Assembly (NCBI GenBank): GCA_019426215.1
Contig: CM033404.1
Coordinates: 25,674,843-25,738,842 of the forward strand
Reading direction: 5' to 3'
Source: Buddleja alternifolia
Taxonomy: Eukaryota; Streptophyta; Magnoliopsida; Lamiales; Scrophulariaceae
Length of the DNA stretch: 64,000 bases
Part shown: positions 45,501 to 56,269 of the stretch, in pieces
Position numbering within the stretch: the first letter of the stretch is position 1
How the letters are laid out: each line of letters opens with the position of its first letter
Notes under the pieces: model-generated
Told to the model about the DNA's origin: nothing
The model's input: the letters and a program-made list of their open reading frames with translations, nothing else
The model's database searches: none
Program-made: the position numbers and the translations under genes

Positions 45501-48500
45501 GGGTAGTTGTGATTTATCGGTTCTTTGTGGACCTAAATTGTTCCGGAGGATGCACAACTTATTAATGATTGTCAATGTGACTGAAGTTGGATATATATAT
45601 TTTCTCATGTAGGGAGTTCTAAAACTTAAGCACCAGGCAATGGCTAATGATACTCGTCCAGTTGACATTACGTGTGAATGCATGGTATGATCCACTTCTT
45701 AGTTGTTTCCTTAATTACAAATTAGGAAACATTCTCTTTAGGAATTTTTTTCTTTTGTTATTTTTGTTACAGGTATGCAAAAATTACTCGAGAGCATACA
45801 TTCACTGTCTTGTCACGAAAGATGCAATGGGATCTCAACTTTTATCTTATCACAATTTGTTTTACATGATGAAGGTACTGTTCTACTTTGTTTTCTGTTG
45901 CGGTCTTCACATTTGTTGGAAATCTCGTTTCTCTGTCATTGAGCAAATTCACATGCATTACATTATTGTTGCAGCTTAGCAGGGATTTACACTCGTCAAT
46001 TGTTGAAGGCCGGTTTCCAGAGTATGTTTATGTGTAGTTCTGCAGATATAAATTTGGCCAGTTTCCACAACTTGTTTATATCAAGTTCTGTATAACTTTT
46101 GTTTTTTGTCAATTTTGTGTGGGTTAAATTACATGCACACACCAGAGTCTGACAACCCAAAAAGTTGCCAGATTGTGTAGAAAGGCAATTTTTACCCCTT
46201 CTGAAACTGACCAAGAAAAAAGAAAAAAGTAGAACAAAATACTTTTATGTTTGGACTAAAAACACCCTTCACTTTAAACTTTTTAAAAAAAGTTTGTCCT
46301 CTCGCTCAATCATCTAGTTCCATATACAATATATATAAATATATACACACACTTGATACATACAAATGACACACCAAATACACACACACAAAAATTGCCA
46401 CACACAATAAACACACCCGGTGGAGAATCTGGATTTGAGGATCTGGTGTTTGTGTGGCCGGAGATCTGAGTTTGGGGGGACAGAATCTGGATGTGTCGGG
46501 GATCTGACTTCGGGGGTGGGAGAATCTGCCGTGGGAGATATGCGCGGTACGGGGAGGGTGGGATGGAGTTCTTTCGTGGGAGTGAGGAGGGTGATGGTAG
46601 TGTGGTGGTTAGGGTTTTGGGTGGAGAAGAAGAAAAGAGAAGGAAAAGAAAAAGGAAAAGAAAAATAAGTAAAAGAGAAAAGAAAAGAACATAAAAAAAA
46701 ATCTAAATGCACTTACAAATAAAATGAGAAATTAAATTTGAATTTGTTTATAATTTATCAAAATTTAGTTTTTTAATTTGGAAAATATTCTTAATGTTAT
46801 TTTTAGTTGACTAAATCTTTTTAATAGAAGAATGATTTAAGTTCTATCATTAGATAACAAATAATTAGTTTCTTGTTGTAACTTGTAATAATAAATATTA
46901 AGCAATTATTAATTAATAACTATATACTTATTTAGTAGAAATACATATTTTATTATGAGATAATTAAACATAACTTAGTTTTAATTATTTGGTAATTTAT
47001 AAGAAAGTTATTCATAATTAGTTAAAATTAATTAATCAAATATTTTAAATAGTTTTTAGAATATTTAAGGAGTAAAAAAGTCATTACTTTTCTTATCCTT
47101 TTTATTTAGGCATTAATGATTAATATATATTAATTTTATTTTAGTTAAATAATAATAATTAAAATAAGATAGATTGTTTTAATTCCCTTATTTTGAAGTT
47201 ATTGTTAGTAAATATTAACTTTCTTTATCCTTTCATTTAAGTGTCAACTATTTAGTATGTATTAAATTTTATGTTGGTCAAATAAATACTAATCAAACTA
47301 ATAATAGTCCTTTCATTCTTTTATTTGAGTTGAACATAATAGATGAAATAAGAAATAAAAAAACTAAAAGTAAAAGTTAAAACTTGAAAAAGAAAACAAT
47401 TTCAGTTTAATCAGTTTTAATACATAAATGCCCCCATGTTATGTTATAATTATCAATACCCTCTGGTGGTATTTTCGTCAACCAAATATGCTCACAGTTG
47501 ACCTAGCGGTAAAATGGGGCTATCGTTGCTTTTTTTGGCTGACATCGGCAAACTCCGGACCAGAAGAAATGACGGTGGAATCTGTTAGCCCTACATTGTC
47601 TTGTTGGGGGGGCGGGAGGGGGGGGGGGGTTCATAATTTGCCAAATTTCAGGGAGTTTTGGGTTATTTGAACTAAAGTGAGGGAGACTTTTGGTAATTTA
47701 CTCATTTTATTTTGACTAAATCTCCGGTTTCACTTTAAATCAATAGTAACCTGTTGCATATTCTTTTTTATATACCGACATAATTCTTGCATTTTCTGCA
47801 TTCGGCTTTTTTTTTTGCCCCCCAGGTTTGTGTGCAAGTTTCTGCAGAAAATGGTACGTTTCCTGAAATTATTTTCTTATATGTCTGTTATGTGGTTTAA
47901 GTATAGTAAAATTTTAATTGATCCATTTCTTGTGCGTATTTGTTTGAGTTTTGGGTACATTTGAAATTCATTGATTTAAAGACGAAAGTGCAACAACTTT
48001 ACAAGATGTGAAATGTAGACTACAGTCCATAGGAAACCATCCAAAGGTCAGGCCTTCAGGTTAATATACAAAACAAGGATCAAAAGAGAAGTCTGCAAGT
48101 CTCTCTTTGGGGTAGTTACACTTACACTTAACTCCCTTAGAATATATTTGAATTGCCAACTCCTGTCCTCCCCCTCTTATATAATTACAAAACATCCCTC
48201 CTTTCAAAGCCAAAAGTTGGCTTTAAATGTTACTGTTGTCAAGACCTGTTCATCTGCTCCAAAGATAGTCCTAAACGCTCACTGTAACTATCACTTTCCG
48301 ATGGCGAATAATTTTTGAGCTTTTACTAACTCGCTGACTTTATGGTAAACATCAAGTATGACTAAATGATTCATCATAATAGTCTCTATGGGAGATATTT
48401 GTAACTGTGTTACTTCACTTATGACTTATGATCTATGTTGCACGGAAACGGACATGACACGGACACATTAATTTTGAAAATTATATGACACGAGACGCCG

Positions 48501-50889
48501 GGGACACGGCTATTAAAATATAATTTTATTAATAATAAAATCATATCATTATAATTTTTACTCTTGTTATCACCATTTTTTGTATGGAAATTGCTTTTCA
48601 TTTTTATACTAGTATTATAAAGCCCATATACTTAAACATCACCACTTTCAATTACCATTAACAGTTAAAACATAAAACCTGACCCAGTTGATGGGCCCAT
48701 AGTTTTGTCCTCACTCCTCCAGGACACTCGGCAGCGCCGTCATTCCTCACCCGACTCTAATCCTTTGTAAATCTCATCTTCAGTCTTAAGCCACCATAAA
48801 ACACTCTGTAGGCATTGGTAAACAAGTGATTGAAGGCGAATCCATTGCTTCTATGCTCAGCGTGTCGCTTCTCTAAAGGAGTGGTGGATTTTATTCAAGT
48901 AATTGTTTTTTCTTCAAAAATTTTCTGAGTTGGAGACTTTCAAAAACTTCTCCGACACGGTGTCTAAGACTTTTGACACCTCTCGAACTCTCCTTTCCTT
49001 TTTTCTAATTTTCAAACACGCAAAAGCCGTGAGGGACACATGTCGATGCAGTGTCCGATGCGTTTCCGTGTCCGACACGTGTCGGACACTGCATGGGGGC
49101 CATTTCCGGCCATGTCGGTGCATCAGATTTTTGATGGACTATGGATAGAGCTCAACTTTGAAAATGAAGCCTTTTTGATGCATAATATGAGCTCTCGTCA
49201 TTGAAATACTATTCAAAAAGTATCTTACATAAATTAATGTTCATGATTTTTACATTCGGTCAATACATAAAAAAGCAAAAGAAGTACTGTGCTGGATTTG
49301 ATCCCAGGGTGCACATAAATGAATTTTGGGATAATTCCAGTGATCTCCCCTGGATTTAGGCCTAAGTACGGTGACCTCCCCTAACTTATGTGTAATTACT
49401 AATACCTCCCTTCGAGTTAAGAGGCCGTCAAAAACCCTAACAAAACCTTAGAAATGACCTATTTGCCCTTGATTAAATATTAAAAAAAAGAAAGAAAAAA
49501 ATTGAAATTTGTAAATGACCAAATTACCCCTATGTTATTGGAACCTAGAGGGTGTCTATTGTGATGTCTCTGTTAAATATGTAGGGTGTCTAGTGTAATG
49601 TGAGGTAATATGAATGGTGTCCGATGTTATGTCTTTAATTATGCATTCTTGTTTGTTTGTATTTATTAGCATTCAATTGATGGTTTTCGTGGGGCACTCT
49701 GTGTGTCAATTTGGAAGATTCAGTTGGGACGATTTAGAACAATATACTTATATTCTTTTTTCTCTTTTTATTTTTCCTGTCGGGGTATCTATTCAAATGG
49801 TTGCTCTTTTTGACATTTAGAACAATTTGAAATATGTAATGGTTCAATGTGGAATATTTCTGATGGATGAAACATCTCCAATAATATGTGATTAGAAAAT
49901 ATTTTTTCGTCCTTAATTAATGGTTGAATAATGATTTATCTTTGAACTACCTATATCCATGTACTGATTAGTTGTTTTACCACGGTTTACTGTTGAAAAT
50001 TATTATTTGGTTTATTTTTTTATTGTCAATAACAATATATGAATGGTTATGAATTTTATGTACAATTGTGCAAGAGGGAGGGAGGTATATGTAATACATT
50101 TTTGTTAAAAGATGGTACAAGTATTGTTTAGAAAAAGAGGAGGTTTATATGTAATATGAAAGTGTGCATTAACAAACTCCAAGTTCCAAGTTATATTTTA
50201 ATCATTTTAATTAAATCAAAATTAATATAATTATTTTAACAAATCCAAATAAATGGAATGAATCAAAATTCAGATGGTCAAGTTTAGCATTTTAAAAATT
50301 TGCTACAAATAAGTCAATTTTTCCATTTTGTAACATAAACTCCCCTCGGGGGTAAAATCGGATCTTTGGAAAATTTTCAGGTTGAAGTCATATTTTTCCG
50401 TTAAAAGTTAACGGAAGGACTGATTTATTAGACGGAGGTTGACATACTGGTAATTACGCATGAGTCGGGAGGTCACTGTAATTATCCCGTGAAATCTCTA
50501 TGACATACAATTAGCATCTTGTTTATTAAAACCTTTTGTTTTGTCATTTTATGCTATATGGGTGCTCTAGGGTACGCAACTGTTGTTCAATCTTGTGTTA
50601 ACTTTAGCTGCACATTTTTTATCCAAATATCGAAGTCAGCTTCTTCTCCCCAACAGAGATACATGAGGATGAATTTGGAATAATTTGAGACGCATATGGT
50701 TTATTTTGTATATGGTTTTCTTGCATTAGTACTTGAACTACGATAGCTGTTCTTGCTCTTTCTAATTCTGTGTTATAAATGGTAATTTTGTAGTTCCCAA
50801 AAGGAGATGTCCCTGAATGGGTGTGCAATGCTATGGAGGTTGCTGGCATCGACATATCTTCCTGCGGTGCTCCATTTCCGTCAACCTAG
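33522..50889 (+). CDS. QTRT1: Queuine tRNA-ribosyltransferase catalytic subunit 1 (TGT)
   Basis: Fifteen exons: 33522-33539, 33951-34044, 34991-35169, 37370-37420, 38861-38917, 40686-40806, 42469-42535, 42635-42676, 44702-44807, 44906-45016, 45613-45684, 45773-45874, 45975-46021, 47826-47853 and 50794-50889. All have GT-AG borders and the phases join to 396 aa, close to the ~403 aa of animal QTRT1. Motifs: [32 protein letters not shown] (Asp91), [31 protein letters not shown] (nucleophile Asp265). Zinc ligands are Cys303, Cys305, Cys308 (CECMVC) and His333. The enzyme swaps guanine for queuine at wobble position 34 of GUN-anticodon tRNAs, normally with a QTRT2 partner; plants depend on salvaged queuine. 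Start MALRFE is the first in-frame ATG before the first donor. Confidence 0.96.
35170..37369 (+). other. TGT intron 3 with transposon scraps
   Basis: It contains GGTTCGGGTCGG-like words (35560-35640) and GGGTTGGGTTGGACC (36630), then GCCACCTCTA ending at 36675. That is the complement of TAGAGGTGGC, a known hAT-type end; the opposite end was not found. A perfect 13-bp-arm hairpin lies at 36886-36912. No coding sequence is supported. Confidence 0.5.
36886..36912. repeat. Perfect hairpin, 13-bp arms, 1-nt loop
   Basis: GGATCCGCCATTA, a single G, then the exact complement TAATGGCGGATCC, after a run GGGGGCGGGGGCGGGGGC. It is inside TGT intron 3. Confidence 0.95.
37421..38860 (+). other. TGT intron 4
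   Basis: It holds an open stretch at 37714-37947 without recognised homology and the inverted-repeat element at 38265-38566. The rest is plain intron. Confidence 0.6.
38265..38566. mobile_element. MITE with ~48-bp inverted ends (302 bp)
   Basis: The left end GTTACTTACACTAAACACC leads to TTATTTAGTGTAATTACAGC. The complement of the right end reads GTAAATTACACTAACTACG leading to TTATTTAGTATAATTACAGC. The 9-bp flanks TCTTTATGG and TTTTTATCT agree at six places. It lies in TGT intron 4 and belongs to the TAATTACAC/CCCCTC element group. Confidence 0.7.
38918..40685 (+). other. TGT intron 5
   Basis: 1768 bp of AT-rich intron. I see no gene, RNA or clear transposon end. Confidence 0.6.
40832..41068. 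mobile_element. MITE with 9-bp target duplication (237 bp)
   Basis: A perfect AATTAATTA duplication flanks it (40823-40831 and 41069-41077). The ends are GGGATAATTACCCC at left and GTGTAATTATCCC at right. The 9-bp target length points to a Mutator-like origin. It is non-coding, in TGT intron 6. Confidence 0.85.
41296..41350. repeat. (TA)n and (GA)n microsatellites
   Basis: A TA run of about nine units is followed after CGGTTATACA by about thirteen GA units, directly left of the inverted-repeat element at 41357. Confidence 0.9.
41357..42297. mobile_element. Inverted-repeat transposon in TGT intron 6 (~940 bp)
   Basis: The left end carries TTGTGATGTGCCTAATTATT then CAAAAGTCTCC. The right end mirrors it as GGACTTTTGAATAATCAGGC then ACATCACAGGG. 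The inverted ends span about 38 bp with few mismatches. The middle has a GC-rich patch (41640-41880) but no supported gene. The target duplication could not be fixed. Confidence 0.7.
42677..44701 (+). other. TGT intron 8 with degenerate element
   Basis: A stretch from about 43118 (GAGTTACACCGTCAACC) to 44405 (GATGTAATTTATCC) has weak inverted ends of the TAATTACAC group and a very A/T-rich, repetitive centre (43440-43920). No coding sequence is supported. Confidence 0.4.
46022..47825 (+). other. TGT intron 13 with degenerate element
   Basis: Between about 46132 (GGGTTAAATTACATGC) and 47705 (TTTGGTAATTTACTC) lies insert-like sequence with a G-rich patch (46430-46620) and a very AT-rich body. 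The ends resemble the TAATTACAC element group only loosely. No gene is seen. Confidence 0.4.
49068..49089. repeat. Perfect 22-bp palindrome
   Basis: GTGTCCGACAC followed at once by its own complement GTGTCGGACAC. It lies near the right end of a possible transposon fragment in TGT intron 14. Confidence 0.95.
49328..50488. mobile_element. Inverted-repeat transposon in TGT intron 14 (1161 bp)
   Basis: The left end is GGGATAATTCCAGTGATCTC and the complement of the right end is GGGATAATTACAGTGACCTC. Flanks ATGAATTTT (49319-49327) and GTGAAATCT (50489-50497) agree at six of nine bases, a decayed 9-bp duplication. The ends are the same class as 40832-41068. No transposase is recognised inside. Confidence 0.75.
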
Positions 50890-51401
50890 CCTTTATCTAT
50901 GAAACTAAACAATACCCATTGTATACGAAAGAGGTGATTTATACAGCAGCATATATTTTGTAGGCAATATGCTGCTTTACTAGGTTATATATACATACCC
51001 ATTAGAAGGGAATTCCACATGATGTTCTTGATTGCAAAGCTGAAGAAGAGTTTCTCGCTGTTCGTCACTTCAATATCGCTTAATTATTATTCTTGATGAA
51101 CTGGCACTGTTGAGATTTGTAGTAGTGTTTCTTACCTAAGTTTTACGATGTAGAGATGTCAACAATTTGAAGGTAAATGTTGATGTTATTGTCACCTAGT
51201 TACTTGTTGAGATATGCTAGGTAAATATATATCATCTGTAGCCTTTAGCGCCAGCAATCAGTCTTAATCACATTGGTCTCACTCTCCATCACTTTCGATC
51301 GGTCTCGACTCTTTTACTTACTACAACGCGGCTGAAATTATCCTCAAAACTCGATTGATTTTAGAACTATTATATTGTTATATACACAGTACACACACAC
51401 A

Positions 51402-51440
51402 CTAGGGGCACCCACCGCCCAATGCGCGGTGCACCGTGCC
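51402..51440 (-). mobile_element. Helitron-like 3' terminus
   Basis: On the minus strand the sequence reads CACCGCGCATTGGGCGGTG (a stem CACCG/CGGTG with a nine-base loop), then GGTGCCCCTAG ending at 51402 and followed by T. A short GC hairpin just before CTAG|T is the diagnostic Helitron end. The Helitron body would extend rightwards from here; its 5' end was not found. Confidence 0.6.
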
Positions 51441-51742
51441 TCGAATATTATTCAACAATGGAAAAAATGAAAAAATAATTTGATTCGATTTTGCGGTGTT
51501 CGAGATTGATTAAATTTGTAGTTTCTTAAAGATTAATTCGCATGAATCACTGTGATAGCCTTCAATGAAGTACAAAAAGGCAACACAAACATGTAACCGC
51601 CAATAATTTAGAAGGCCATTAAATTTAAAAGTTTTAAAATAACCGTGTAATTGTGATTATTACACACGGTGATTTGCATATTTGTTCTCTGTTTTCATCA
51701 CCAACCACATCTAAACTAGACGTTCTTGTTGGGATCAACAAT

Positions 51743-52320
51743 CTATTGATTGTTGTTACCATTACAAATAAAATTTGCCGAGTAGACATACGCTGGAAGT
51801 TCGTCTAATCCATAAAATGCTGAGATTGGACGAGATGCGTTGTCGTCGAATGGAAGTTCAGATATTTCAGCAAACTTGATCCATGCAGGATCTCCTTGAT
51901 AACAGTATGCCATTGCAATTTCGTATTTCTATTGCGTTAAATGTAATCAATTATGTATTAGAATAAAAAATACAAGACACCTAATATGTACACGAATATT
52001 TAGTAAATAAGCTAGATATTGAAAACCTAAATACCTGAAATAATTCATCCCACACATTATTGGATGCGATGCATACATTATGAATGGAATCCCAGTTGAC
52101 TTTGTAATGGTATCTAAGTTCATTATGAACTTCATGCATGTTCTTATCAAATTCTACACCATCACAACAATCATCTAGGGTTAAGTTCATATTGAACTTA
52201 TAGTTAACAATGTCTCTCGTTTTATTAATCTCAACTAAATTTGAGAGCGGTTATTGCACGTTTCCTTCTATAACTCCCTCCAACAAAAATGATATGAAGA
52301 CTCTATCTACTCTTTTAGTC
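51743..52320 (-). pseudogene. Myb/SANT-like protein fragment, two exons
   Basis: Minus strand: exon 52190-52035 starts MNLTLDDCCDGVEF and ends WDSIHNVCIASNNVWDELFQ. The intron has GT-AG borders in phase 0. Exon 51928-51743 runs KYEIAMAYCYQGDPAWIKF and ends GNNNQ at TAG. Together they make 113 aa. Upstream, 52320-52200 in the same frame reads WTKRVDRVFISFLLEGVIEG before a stop, which resembles the start of Myb/SANT-like (Myb_DNA-bind_3) domains; the WD...ASN.VW block fits its end. Such proteins occur in plants and beside PIF/Harbinger transposases. The stop near 52255 suggests decay. The family call is tentative. Confidence 0.5.
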
Positions 52321-52484
52321 CATACAAAATCATATCGATATTGATTTTGTGTTTGAATTGAAAAAAATGTTCATTATTAGAATTGACAATTGATCTTGTG
52401 GTTGAATTGAAAAAATATTCATAATTATTTTCAAAACTTATCACCGTTGAGAATTTCAATGTGCTGCTTCATATACAATTAATT

Positions 52485-52692
52485 TATGAGAAAAACTACA
52501 TACATATCCCCTCAAATTATGGTTCATTTGCGAAAATTCTTCTGGCCTTTTCGAAATCACATAAAGTCCCCTCTGGTTAAGGCATATTTATAATTACACC
52601 TCCATGTGTACTTACAAATTTTTGCAATTTCACACCTTGTAAATAGACCTTTTTTTTTTTTTGAGAGGAGGGTCGTAATTTACCAAAAGTTA
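52485..52692. mobile_element. Possible MITE remnant
   Basis: It opens TGAGAAAAACTACATACATA then TCCCCTC and closes GAGGAGGGTCGTAATTTACC. The inverted ends are loose and the internal phrases CCTCCATGTGTAC and TTACAAATTTTTGCAATT recall the TAATTACAC element group. Low certainty. Confidence 0.35.
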
Positions 52693-52825
52693 GCACGTTA
52701 TTGGTAAAATATTTACAGTTGTGTGCAAAATTATTATGAAATTATAAAAATATATCTATTAAATTATATTCCATTATCATAAATCTATTAAACGATCAAA
52801 ACAATGTGGCTATTTGTTTTATTGG

Positions 52826-53068
52826 AAGTTTACCATAGTTAGATAAGGAAAGTAGCAAGCATTATTCCAGCTGCTATGATTAGTCAAAAGCCTTGAAGAT
52901 TTGTATAAATACTACCAATGAAGATGAATCAAACAAGATTTTTATGCTTTTACATTGTTATTCTGTCGAAATATACATATATATATATATATATATTGCC
53001 TCATACATTGTACTGAATTATCCTATATAAAGTAATATAAATAATGTTGATGTGAATCGAAATCGCAT
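52826..53068 (+). repeat. 5' LTR of the second gypsy element
   Basis: It matches 62843-63084 closely from TTTACCATAGTTA through ACAAGATTTTTATGCTTTTA to GTTGATGTGAATC. It ends CGCATCA just before the primer site. TATA-like TATAAATA (about 52909) and TATATAAAG are present. The exact left border is uncertain by several bases because no TG start is clear. Confidence 0.75.
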
Positions 53069-53154
53069 CAATTGGCGCCGTCTGTGGGAAATTGAGCTTC
53101 AAGGCGTGAGGTAAATTTTATTTATTTTCTGTGAGTATTTGTTATCGAATCTTG

Positions 53155-54962
53155 ATGGCAGGAAAAAGTATGGCCAAAATGCAAGAGGCTATGAGGAACG
53201 AAGAAAAGAAAAAGATGTTGCTTTGTTTGGGCAAGGATAATCATGCATCGGAGATGCCGACTATCCTAGCTAGGCGACTGACTGATGAAATCCAAGGGTT
53301 ACTGATGGACAAGGAGGCTGAGGATCCAGCCGGAGAGAAAGAGACTCTTCTGCAACCGGAAGGACTAGCTGACTAGAGAGCTAATCAGCCGCCACCACGT
53401 CCTGCTTACCGTTTAACAGCCGAGCAATTACAAGCAATTGTAGACGCAGCTATTGAAAAAGCCATGAAGAATGCAGATCCACAAGGATCCAGAAGGTATG
53501 AAAGAAATTTAATGTCACAGGTACTCGAAAGAACTCCAGTGGCACGAAGAGGAGGTGGTGCGGATGATATCGGAATCACTACTGAAGTGGTTTACGATAA
53601 GAGAATCAGCAGGGTTGAGTTTCTAACTCAGCCCGAGGAAGAAAAAGAGGGAGAACCTCTCAGGAAATATCCTGCTTCGGAGGGACGCCAAACACGGCGT
53701 ACTGAATGGCTAGAAGATGACAATCAAGAAGGGTGGATCCCACCACCCAAAGTTCAGTAGGATAAGATACCAGAAGGCAACATTCATGTTATGCAAAGGA
53801 AGAAGCAGTTACCGGGGAGAGCTGACGTCGCAGGTGACCCTTGCAGGTACCAGCCTGATGGCTGGAAAGAAAAGAGAAAAAGATCTTGAAGATGAGGCTA
53901 ACATTTACGAGTTGGCTCGTTTCCTGCTGGACGTACCAGACAAGTTGGACAAGCTGAAAGATAACTAGGACAAATTGGAAGCTATGACCAGAAAAATGGA
54001 AGAAATAGAGCAAAGGATAGCAGGAGGGAAACAACAAGAAGATCGTGGGTCCTTTCACTGGAACTATCATGAGGAAAGATTTGCCTAGAGATTTTTGGAT
54101 CCACTCCATCACACCCTATGATGGTACCTCGGATCCGGAAGATCATTTGTACACCTTTAGAAATTAAGCCTTGCTGCACAGGTACATGGACGCAATCAAA
54201 TGTAGAGTCTTCCTGATTACGCTGACCAAGTCAGCCCAGCTATGGTTTAACCAGCTGGCGGGAGGGTCAATTGGATCCTTCCAGGAGTTTAGCAACAAGT
54301 TCCTTCACCAATTTGCTAGCAGCAAAAGACACGAGAAGACTCCGCTAACGTTTTTCAACATCAATCAAAGAGGGGACAAGATGTTGTGTTCCTATGTAAG
54401 GCGCTTCAATGCTGCCACGTTGGAAGTCCCTGCTGCTATAGCCGAGCTGAAATCCAGCGCGTTTACACAAGGTTTACGCGAGGGCGACCTGTTCAAATTG
54501 TTTACTAAGAGGCCAGCCAGCAATTTTGATGATCTCTTAAGCAAGGCGGAAAAATACGTTAATATGGAAGATGCTCAGCTGATGAGGCGATCTGAACAAA
54601 GAAAAGATAAGAAAGAAGAAGAGATCAGGAACGGACAACGTTGAGATAATAGAGAAAGGTGGAACACATTGGCACCTGTACCGGGTAGGATGCAAGATCA
54701 ACCCTCGTACAGACCGGCACCCAGGGAACCGCACCAACGCATAATGGAGGTAGACAGCAAAGCGGTGGCACCAGTATTGGAGGCCCAGTCAATCAGACCA
54801 TACTTTCCACAAGAGTACGTGCATAATACAGATAGCCAAAAAATCTTTGCAGAAGAGATTGAACGCCTCATCAGACTAGGCCAAATGAAGGGACCTATGA
54901 TACATAGCAGTATGGGAAACTATTCAGGAGGGGCTCCATCACGGGGAATAGGGACCTCTTAG
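53155..54962 (+). pseudogene. Gypsy gag, disrupted
   Basis: The N-terminal block starts MAGKSMAKMQEAMRNEEKKK (53155), with a stop at 53374 and further frame changes. The conserved capsid block (54171-54644) shows DAIKCRVFLITLTKSAQLWF, FQEFSNKFLHQFASSKR and LLSKAEKYVNMEDAQL, the Retrotrans_gag pattern. A stop at 54642 precedes a segment with YRPAPREPHQRI and EIERLIRLGQMKG (to 54962), the gag C-terminal block before protease. It would form the virus-like particle core. Confidence 0.85.
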
Positions 54963-54979
54963 AATAGGGGAAACATAAC

Positions 54980-56265
54980 AGTAGGTATCATATTTTACAT
55001 ATTTTCATCATGTTTTACCTCACATTTATCTTTACTTTATGCCTTGTAGTTAATCTTTTCCGTTATTTTTAGCATAATTTATGTATTTTGATTTCTAAGT
55101 CGTTTCAATGCTTTTGTATGCCTAAAAAGCGATTGTTTTGATGAGTTGAAGGAGTGTTTCTTACGAGAGTAATGAAGGCTAACCAAAAGGACTTGAAGAA
55201 ATGCAATGGAGAGGCCACGAGAGAAAGTTTCGTTGAAGAAAAATTAAGAGGAAAAATTCTGCACAGCCAGACTGCACAGTTGTGCAACTACGGATTTTTA
55301 TAATTTTTATGGTCCGATTTTATATCTTTGGATGGGCTAATTTTTGTATCTAAGACTCCTTTTAAGTTAAGGAAAGAGGAAAAGACGTTTTTAGGCTAGA
55401 TAAGAGGTTAGAGAGTCATATTCTTGAGTGAGAAGACTAGTAGAGAAAGGAAAGAAGACTTGAAGAAAGAAGATTTCTTGGAGTTGGAAGCTTTCATCTT
55501 CTCAAGTTGTATTTTTCTATTCCTCCGTTATAAAACATGAGTATTTTTATGTTAATGCAAATTATTTCTTGTTTTTCTTTAATTATGCATAGCTAAATTA
55601 TTTTCTAGGGTTTAAGATGTAGTCTTGCGTATTAATTTGGATTATTGATAATTTATGGATTTGATTCTTATTTTGTTTCTCTATTAATGAGTGTTTAATG
55701 TTTGTAATTTCTTGATCACCAATTGCATGATTTAAGATGAATTAAGAAGTACCGGGAGGTGAAGTAGTTTATCGGTTCAGATTTAATAGACATGTGTAAA
55801 TTGCTTAATAGGGATATTGGTAATTTTGCATGAGACTAGTTAAACAATATTCATAGAACTTAGTGGATTCATCTAATTTAGTTATTTATCATGGGAGTGA
55901 CGGTAATTAATTTAGTTGGGTACTCATGAAGATCTCGGGAGAGTATTCGTGTATTTAAGAAAATTGAGTCTTTAATTTAAGCAAGAATGATAATCCATTG
56001 AAAGTCAATAATCCATAGAAATATCTTGATGAAATCTTAATCCCTAGGCTTTTCGTTAATTGATTATTCGTGTTAATTATCTCTGTTTTAATTACTTTTA
56101 ATTAATTCTGCTTTTATTAATTTTTGTTTTTAATTAGTTTAAAAGCACATCTCTTATAATCGATAGTCTAAATAATAGGATAAACTTCATTTGGTACTTG
56201 ATAACCTTCCCTGTGGAGACGATCTTACTTTTCACTATATTATTTGTTCGATTCCGTGTTGTTAT
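54980..56265 (+). repeat. LTR-like insertion in the gypsy element (~1.29 kb)
   Basis: Non-coding sequence separates the gag end (GNITVG) from the protease end (NKMNLGDIKLEN), replacing about 80-100 codons that hold the protease active site. It begins near TAGGTATCATATTTTACATA and closes with CCCTGTGGAGACGATCTTAC and GATTCCGTGTTGTTATGGAC, a phrase typical of plant gypsy LTR 3' ends. The ends are not clean TG...CA and no exact target duplication is seen, so it may be an LTR plus a deletion. Confidence 0.5.
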
Positions 56266-56269
56266 GGAC

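Larger units (their letters stand above)
47854..50793 (+). other. TGT intron 14, largest non-coding gap in the gene
   Basis: It contains weak element ends near 48110-48415. A second possible element spans 48430-49125, bounded by GTTGCACGGAAACGGACA at left and CGTGTCCGACACGTGTCGGA at right. A clear inverted-repeat element lies at 49328-50488. No gene is supported. Confidence 0.55.
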
